Source: Rhizoclosmatium globosum
Taxonomy: Eukaryota > Chytridiomycota > Chytridiomycetes > Chytridiales > Chytriomycetaceae
DNA: 64,000 nucleotides
Assembly (NCBI GenBank): GCA_002104985.1
Contig: MCGO01000128.1
Location: 1-64,000 of the forward strand
Direction: 5' to 3'
Within the stretch, counting starts at the first letter, position 1; each line of letters opens with the position of its first letter. The position numbers were made by a program, and so were the translations under genes. The notes below the pieces were generated by a model. The model ran no database searches and was not told the DNA's origin. It worked only from the letters and a program-made list of their open reading frames with translations. Below are positions 57,372 through 64,000 of the stretch, one piece after another.

Positions 57372-58475
57372 ATGCAACACGCATTAGCACTCATCTTACT
57401 CCTCATACCATATCTTGCGCTCGCTCGTCAGCTTAAAAAGCGCGCCACACTCAAGGTCTCTTACTTCAGCGGTCCAATCATTCAACAAGTCCAAGTGTAA
57501 TGACCAACAGTTCCCAATCTGTATCTAAATGAAATTTAGGTTCCCCGTATATTATGGACAAGTAACAAACCAGCCGTTACTCGACCAATTTTATCAGTTT
57601 GTTGTAAATTCCAGTGTTATGGACGTGTTGGGTACTGTTGTAGTTTTCCTGTGACCCTTGACACTCAAGTCCGTTCTAGGCAAGGAATACAGCTGGCCTC
57701 CTACCAATCAATACATTTCGCATGGACGTTGGATTGGGTCCTACATTGACACAAATGTATCTTCAGAAACAGTATTGGATGATCGAACAAACGTGCAACC
57801 ATACCTCAAGTGAGATTTTACAGGGAATATACACACTCGCTAACGAATTTCAAAGAGGATTAATTGTACAAGGACTTATTAACGTGACGCTAAACACCTA
57901 CATCCCAGTTCACTTTGCCCCAGCAATCAAAATAACTCATTTGAAAACCACCACCTGTGTAGATGTCTGTGGATACCATGTGAGTTGCGTTGAGTTTGGA
58001 AAACCGGGAGTTGACTAATTGTACAGGATACACTTGACATTCGAGACCTCGGAATTCCTGGCGTATCGTATGTCGCTTATGGAATAATACCGGACCTAAG
58101 CACTGACGCATGTGCACAAGGTAAACTTTGTCACCCATCAAGAACCGCTGATGAACCAAAATTAGGATGTGGATCAGCTAGCGAATTTGAAAACACATGC
58201 GTTACAGCCACCCATGAACTAACGGAAGCAGTAACGAATCCATTATTTGGTCTTGCGACTGGGGGGAGGTGGCCGTTGGCGTGGTATTCCACAAATGGGG
58301 TTGTCGGTGAAATCGGCGACATTTGTCAAAACGTTGTGACGACTTTGAAAGACGAGTGGCGGAATACAACGTGGATGGTGCAAACTGTTTGGTCAAATTC
58401 GGAGCAAAAGGTGACTTTTCTTTAAAACAATGTTGAACTGATTTTATAACTGGTTTTTAGTGCACTGCGTCATAA
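57372..58475 (+). CDS. Secreted HExxE-motif protein (EXORDIUM-like/putative zincin), copy 2
   Basis: Seven exons (57372-57496, 57540-57631, 57680-57809, 57856-57979, 58027-58120, 58166-58410, 58461-58475) encode 274 residues. A signal peptide (MQHALALILLLIPYLALA) is followed by VSYFSGPIIQQVQVFPVYYG, NSSVMDVLG, YIPVHFAP, CVDVCGYH, YGIIPDLS, THELTEAVTNPLFG (HExxE), PLAWYST, GEIGDICQN and QTVWSNSEQKCTAS. All five shared introns fall at the same codons and phases as in the copy at 20431. This copy has one extra intron before the last Cys. The motif string HEL.EA.T.P...LAWY....GEIGD.C is characteristic of a secreted family found in fungi and bacteria. It is assumed to be extracellular; the enzymatic role is unproven. 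Confidence 0.8.
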
Positions 58476-58523
58476 TCCTATATTTATTCCAACTTGAATA
58501 AAACCAAGTACATAACTCACAAT

Positions 58524-59255
58524 TCAGTTACTTTTCTTATTGTTTCCCACTTCCCTCCCCTCCCCTTCAAACTTAGCACAAGCTCGAACAATCACACCCC
58601 CACTTCTCAAAATAACCCATACCGGAACAACAAACCACGGGAAGTTAAATCCCAAGAAGTAAACGTAAAAGTGGAGGAACGTAGGACTTGCATGCGAGAA
58701 TCCATCAAACATTTCGGTACCGTAATACATCAACAACCCATACAAATGGCCACAGCTAATCACAAATTGAAGCAAGTGTTGCGATGGATGCGAAATGTAC
58801 AAGGAGTAGGCTGCGAGGTAACTGAGGGGACCCCAAATCACCTATTCACGAGCACTTAATGAATACAACTTAAAGAAAGAAAGAAAGAAAAGCACGCTTA
58901 CGACAGTCAGACTCTCAATAACCACAACGAACGGATCACTGGTCATGTATCGCGAGTCGCTCATTGCATACTCTTTCCAAATGGCGCCAATGACGGTTTG
59001 GTCTCCCGCAATTGTATCATAGGAGGATATGAAGTACCCTTCCAAAAATAGGTGGAGAGATCCGCATAGGATCCACCAGACGAAGAGGAAGCGGGTTGGC
59101 GAATCCTTTGTCTGACGGGAAATGAGGGTGTATGCGGCTGTCATTCCTGCTATGAGGGTCGCAAAGAAGATTGATAGTACAGTTGGGAGAGGGATCGTTG
59201 ACGGGGCATACTGTGGCAGCGACAGGTTGCGAGGGAAGAAGGGATGGGAGGTCAT
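58524..59255 (-). CDS. EBP: EBP-type sterol Delta8-Delta7 isomerase, copy 1
   Basis: Two minus-strand exons (59255-58902, 58841-58524) encode 223 residues. The EXPERA/EBP core is well conserved: LCGSLHLFLEGYF (catalytic His and Glu), GDQTVIG, WKEYAMSDSRY, a membrane Glu in VVVIESLTV, WGPLS, CGHLYGLLMYY and FYVYFLGFNFPWFVVP, with four membrane spans. EBP shifts the sterol B-ring double bond from C8 to C7 in the ER during ergosterol-type synthesis. Most Dikarya use the unrelated Erg2 for this step, so an animal/plant-type enzyme supports an early-diverging fungal source. A tandem paralogue follows at 60219-59480. Convergent with the HExxE gene, stops only ~50 nt apart. Confidence 0.9.
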
Positions 59256-59479
59256 CTTCAAGTTGACAAGTTGAAGTGTTCTACCTCGAAATTTCTCAGG
59301 AAATTCTTGGGGCGTTTCTGTGACGCATATTCAAATAAACTATATTTTAGCATACGTAGTGTTGTAGGGACCAGTGTGATTGAGAACTTGGCAGTACAGC
59401 GATGAAACTATGGATACCATCAATCTGGTATTCTCCCACCATTTTATTATACTTTAACAGACGAATTCAGTAGGTGCGT

Positions 59480-60219
59480 TCAGTTCTTCTTCACTTTCTT
59501 TGCCCCAGCCGCTTTCCCCTTCCCTTCAAACTCCGTACACGCCTTAATAATCACGCTTCCACTGCTGCGAATCACCAACAACGGAATAACGAACCATGGG
59601 AAATTGAATCCCCAAAAGTAAACGTAAAAGTGGAGGAACGCGGGACTCGCGTGGGCGAATCCTTCGAAAATCTCTGTTCCGTAGTAAATCAGGAGTCCGT
59701 AGAGTTGTCCACAACTGATGATGAGTTGAAGGAGGTGGCGGGATGGGTGGGAGTGGTAGAGGAGGTATGCGGCGATCATTGACAGAGGACCCCATAATAC
59801 CTGGTAACATAAAGTTTAGTTCATTGATGTACCCCAGCCCCAAAAACACTCACGGCAGTAAACCCTTCCATAACAACAACGAACGGATCACTAGTCATGT
59901 ATCGAGAGTCACTCATGGCATACTCCTTCCAAACAGCACTAAGCACAGTCTGGTCTCCAGCAATAGTTCCATTCGTGAACGCAAAGTAACCTTCGACAAT
60001 ACCATGGATCATGCTGCACGAGACCCACCAGACAAAGAGGAGGCGTGTTGCTGTGTCAGTTGTTTTTCGGGTGATGAGGAACGATGCGACGGCCATGGCT
60101 GCGAATACGAAGGAGAAGAAGATGGCAAGGGTTTCAATCATTGTGATTTGGGAGGGTGTGTAGTTTGGCACGGAGAGGCCGAGTGGGTAGAAAGGGTGGG
60201 GGATTGCGGAGGCTGGCAT
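59480..60219 (-). CDS. EBP: EBP-type sterol Delta8-Delta7 isomerase, copy 2
   Basis: Two minus-strand exons (60219-59854, 59800-59480) encode 228 residues. The intron position is the same as in copy 1. Conserved motifs are SCSMIHGIVEGYF (His and Glu), GDQTVLSAVWKEYAMSDSRY, VVMEGFTA, WGPLSMIAAY, CGQLYGLLIYY and FYVYFWGFNFPWFVIP. The C-terminus is Lys-rich (KKVKKN), which could act as an ER-retrieval-like signal. The two copies differ mainly at their N-termini and appear to be a local duplication. Both keep the catalytic residues, so both are probably active or one has taken a different sterol substrate. Confidence 0.9.
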
Positions 60220-60502
60220 TTGTTTTGGTTGACAGTTTTTTTTCAAACATCGTACGAGAGTTCCTTCTTGACGACAAATTCAGTGTGTTATGAGCGTGAC
60301 TGTGTTGAAGTTCAACTATATGAAAGGTAAAGAGAGAGAGAAAAAACGAATGAAGAAGAAGAAGCTGCTTGCCTTGGAATTCATCGTTTACCACTGAAGT
60401 TCAAAGTGAATTTAGCCAACTTCCATAATGCTGAACCTTACGCGAATAAGCCTCGAGAACGCCTAAATCTCTGAAGTTTCAAGAAATTTAAAGTGCTGCA
60501 GC

Positions 60503-60701
60503 ATGTTTCAAGTTTGTTGCAGGAATTCTGATAAATTTAAGCCAACAAAACAAGACCAAGCCAAATTAAAAGTCAAAGCTCTAAAACGATTCATGAATAA
60601 TGCAGAAACAAGACGATTGCAGGTAAGGAATCCCATTTGTTGGTCTTAGTTATTTTGACGTACCCACAATTCAGAGGAAGCAAACTCTGATTATTGCATA
60701 A
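60503..60701 (+). CDS. Possible small spliced gene (48 aa)
   Basis: Exon 60503-60622 and exon 60675-60701 flank a 52-nt intron with a good gtaagg donor and an ttcag acceptor. The product would be 48 residues, Lys/Gln-rich and helix-prone (KQDQAKLKVKALKRFMNN). No homologue comes to mind. It lies in the 845-nt gap between an EBP start and the PKC start and may instead be part of a 5' leader. Nothing else in that gap is supported. Confidence 0.2.
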
Positions 60702-61064
60702 AAAATGAATCAGTTTAGAGAAGGAGACTGACAAATTGGGGCATGGCCTTCCTGGACTTTCTCCCCCACTGAACTGATAGACAAAAATTCCATTAGCTGA
60801 TTATCGCGTGGAGCGCAAAGTGGCCAAAGCAATCAGATCACAACTCAATAGGTGTTCCATCGACAGAGCAGCAAAGCAGATCAGGGTGACTACAAGCAAG
60901 AGAAGGTGATTTATTTACAGCAGATCGGTGAGTAGAACTCCATCACCCCTTATTGCTTTCCACCAACCAACGAACCACCAACAACCAGCCAGGCACGCAC
61001 CGACACACCACCACCACCGAATCGCCGCATCCTCAACTACTTTCTCCACGACAGTTTCAAGCAA

Positions 61065-64000
61065 ATGGAGGCACGCGGACCAGGCGCCAACACCGAGGGC
61101 CAGCACCAACAACAACAACAACCACCACCACCGTCGTTTCCCTCGAACGCCCCTCGTCGCTCTTTCTCTCTGCCCAGACCCGCGCTCTTTGCCTCGCTTC
61201 TCGGACGGCGGACTTCCACATCGAACGTGGCTCAAACTACTCCTCAAACTGCCACTACAACTACTCAATCTCAATCTACTGCTACTACCACTCAAACAAC
61301 CACCACGCAACAACATCAGTCTTCTTACGATTCTATCGCAAACGATGATTCAGCCTTCTCAAACAAGCTAAACCATTCTCAAAACAACCACCACCATCCA
61401 CACCAACCACCTCAAATGCTGCGTGTCGCTTCCCAGAAAATGTCTTCAGCTGTTGATAAGGCAATTTCCTCCTTCTCGCGCTCGTTCTCTCTCCTTGCTT
61501 CAACGCGTTCCTCAATTGGGTCCCTCCTTGCATCTACCTCCTCCTCAACAGCCTCCCTCACTGGACCAGACCTGTCCTTCAACCTCAAAATACACTCAGA
61601 CTTTGACTACCTGCGCTCAGAAACCCCTCTCTCCCCTGAAAAGATTCAGTTCCGTCTCTCCCACATTGAACAAAAACTGGCGATTGAGAAAAAGGTGCTC
61701 ACGGGCACAGAACGTATGTTTCAAGTAATGTCTACTACAACCAACACTTCCTCCACAACGTCTTCCTCTCTCCACGACGACTCTTCTCCTCAAACTTTTT
61801 CTTCTACAACTACCGATAAACGTGCAAAACAAGTCCACGAGAAGCTGAAAGAGTGTACCGAAAAATGTACTGCTCTTGTACATGCCCTCAAAAAGTATAG
61901 AGCTCTTGTTGTAGATTCTAAAGAGTTGCCGCCTGTTCCTGTCGAGGATTTGGAGGATATGGTCTCGGAATTACTGGATGATCCGTTCCCAGATGGTCTT
62001 GATGCTATTGTGAATCATTCAAGACGCGGGAGCGATCAAACTGGTACTGGTGCCTCTGGTCCTGTGAAAGAATTGGAGAGTCCTACTACTCGTGCTGCTA
62101 CTCTTGCACTTGGTTTAGGGTCTGGAAGAAATCAAGTGTCGGGCAGGCTCAAAGTTACCTTAGTAGGGTGTTCCAATTTGGGTAAGTGAAAACGAGCGAA
62201 GCGAGTGAGAGATAAGCGTGCGAGCAAAGCGAATAAGAAATTGATTGGATTTGACGACAAAAATACGAGCGAAGAGAGTCAAGTATTATTGCAAACGGGG
62301 AGAGAAGTGACTAACCAACCTAATATACAGTGCCTCTCACTCCACCAACAGCAACAGCTATCCAACCCCGTCCTGAAACGTATGCAATACTCCGAATCGA
62401 CTCAACAGAACGCATTAAAACCCGCTCGTCCCGCTCCAAATGGATGGACACTCACGAAATCCCATTGGACCGTGCGATCGAAGTCGAAATCGCAATCCAC
62501 GAAAAGGGAACCAACGCGTTGATTGCTTTTGTCTGGTTTTCCGTATCAGACCTCGATGTGATGATCAAACGAGCGAGGGAGCGTAAATTGAGTGGCGTGG
62601 TTGTTGGACGAAGTGACAGTTTCACAGCTGGAGGGGAAGTACAGGCAGGCGTTGTGCGTGTGAATGGAGCAAGTGAAGCTGTGGTTTCTCCTCCTGTTTA
62701 TGATGGTGAAAACTTGTGGTTGGATTTGGAGCCTGCTGGTCAACTTTCATTGAAACTCAATTTCACACACGATGTGGACCGTCCCAAGAAGGTATTTATC
62801 ATTTTTTGTTATCTTCTTGACAACTTCTTTGAACTTACCACGCATATTAATAAGGCCACCCAAGACCCCCAAACAAACCTCCTCCGTTCCAAACCCGTCC
62901 CCAAAATCCTCACAAAGCGCGGCCACAAATTCCTCCCCCAAAAGTTCTACCCCATCATGAAATGCGCCGTGTGCGCGGAATTCCTCACCTCCGCCCAAGG
63001 CTACCAATGCCAATCCTGTAAATACCTATGCCACAAGAAATGCCAACCCCGCGTCCCCATAAAATGCATCACCCTCGCCAGCGGCGCCGACGACGAGCCC
63101 GACGAAATCGCACACCTATACCACCGCATCCCGCACCGCTGGACCGACGACACAGTCGGCGTCTCCTGGTGCGCGCACTGCGGGCAGCTCCTCCCCGTCA
63201 CGAAGCGCGGGTGCAAAAAGTGTGGCGAGTGTGGCGTCTCTGCGCACTCAAACTGCAGTTTGCTTGTCCCTGACGCGTGTGGGATGACGGCGGCGATGAG
63301 GGAGCAGATGCGGGGTGCTGTTGAGATGGTTGAGAAGGTGAAGAGGGAGAGGGAGGTTGTTGAGAGGGAGAAGAGGGAGGCGGCGTTGGTGGAGGCCGCT
63401 AGGAAGAGGGAGGAGGAGGTTTCGGCGGCGGCTGCTGCGGCTTCGGCGGCGGCGGCTTTGGCTGCTGGAAAAGGTGTTGGAAGTCCTTTGTCGCTTAGTG
63501 TTGCTGATGTGAGGGTGAGTGCGGGGAGTGGGAAGGGAGCTACTCCACCTGTTAAAAAGGGAAGGGGAAAGAATGTTGGATTGGATGATTTCACATTCTT
63601 GGCTGTGCTCGGAAAAGGAAACTTTGGAAAGGTATGTGTCTTGAACGTTTGGGGTGTTGATTTACTCATTATTGAAACAGGTCATGTTGGCAGAGGAGAA
63701 AGCAACTGGAAACTACTATGCCATCAAAGTTTTAAAAAAAGAATTCATCATCGAGAGTGATGAAGTGGAAGCGACACGATCAGAGAAACGTGTATTTATG
63801 ACTGCGAACTTGGAGCGATTCCCATTCATGGTCAATCTCCATTCTTGTTTCCAAACGGAAAGTCGTCTCTACTTTGTGATGGAATATGTGTCTGGAGGGG
63901 ACTTGATGTGGCATATCCAGCAACAGCACTTTTCTGAAGCTCGCGCCAAATTCTATGCCTGTGAAGTTTTGTTGGCCTTGGAGTACTTCCACAAGAATGA
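61065..64000 (+). CDS. PKC1: Protein kinase C (Pkc1-like), 3' end outside the window
   Basis: Exons 61065-62181, 62331-62791, 62855-63631 and 63681 onward are visible. A disordered Gln/Pro/Thr-rich start is followed by one HR1-like Rho-binding coiled coil ([21 protein letters not shown] and the [17 protein letters not shown] helix). Then come a C2-like domain ([13 protein letters not shown] through SLKLNFTHD) and two C1 zinc fingers ([17 protein letters not shown]...; [16 protein letters not shown]...). An Ala/Glu linker precedes the AGC kinase domain ([42 protein letters not shown]). This is fungal Pkc1 order, though only one HR1 is evident where yeast has two. It acts downstream of Rho1 in cell-wall integrity. 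It is cut off before the catalytic loop. Confidence 0.92.

Noticed and set aside
63001..63669. 222-codon antisense ORF rich in Ala/Ser
   Set aside because: Shadow of the PKC C1 and Ala/Glu linker coding exon.
1..64000. CRISPR arrays, operons, rRNA or prophage
   Set aside because: Spliced genes throughout, no regularly spaced repeats and no rRNA-like sequence; this is eukaryotic DNA.

Overview
The window is eukaryotic nuclear DNA and most resembles a zoosporic, early-diverging fungus (Chytridiomycota-like). Introns are many and short (mostly 43-90 nt, GT..AG, often with a CTAAC/CTAAT-type branch site). The genes include a fungal-type PKC1 (HR1-like, C2, two C1, kinase), a Mif2/CENP-C with C-terminal cupin, a SEACIT/GATOR2 Wdr24/Rtc1 homologue, a Vps68/TMEM50 protein and a mitochondrial thiamine-pyrophosphate-type carrier. 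Non-Dikarya features are also present: animal-type EBP sterol isomerases and tyrosine-kinase-like (TKL) kinases fused to Sel1 repeats. The lineage is inferred from gene content only.

Left arm (1-12.5 kb). After a partial secreted kelch-like gene and an unrecognised tandem-repeat protein comes a cluster of TKL kinase-Sel1 genes. The first is cut in two by about 2.3 kb of unrelated DNA. The second (5887-8055) is intact. The third (8201 onward) carries two near-identical ~0.7 kb terminal-inverted-repeat elements with 7-bp target duplications in its Sel1 exon. A fourth, degraded relative lies at 47.6-45.1 kb on the minus strand. All four share two phase-1 intron positions.

Middle (12.5-34.7 kb). 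This holds a secreted PAN/Thr-rich/LRR protein, a tRNA-Met, a cupin protein followed by degenerate copies of its own neighbourhood, Vps68/TMEM50, a tRNA-Cys, a secreted HExxE-motif protein, a sulfotransferase, a PUF RNA-binding protein, an acidic nuclear-type protein, a repeat element with a second tRNA-Cys, a membrane-anchored methyltransferase, Wdr24/Rtc1 and a multi-pass membrane protein.

Right arm (35-64 kb). Two tandem CaMKK/Elm1/Ssp1-type kinases are followed by CENP-C (minus), the degraded TKL-Sel1 gene (minus), and a very large fusion gene (47888-53287). Then come the TPC1-type carrier, an Msc7-type aldehyde dehydrogenase, a paralogue of the HExxE secreted protein, two tandem EBP sterol isomerases (minus) and PKC1, which runs off the right edge.

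The most interesting locus is the fusion gene. It reads as leucine-rich repeats, an indoleamine-dioxygenase/PrnB-like haem domain, a P450-reductase-like FAD/NAD(P) module, cytochrome b5 with both haem histidines correctly spaced, a Pro-Ala-Val linker and Sel1 repeats. Reductase plus b5 is a known route for reducing IDO-type haem, so this looks like a self-sufficient haem oxygenase on protein-interaction scaffolds. Sel1 repeats are shared with the neighbouring kinases, which hints at a local Sel1-based signalling or scaffold set (inference).
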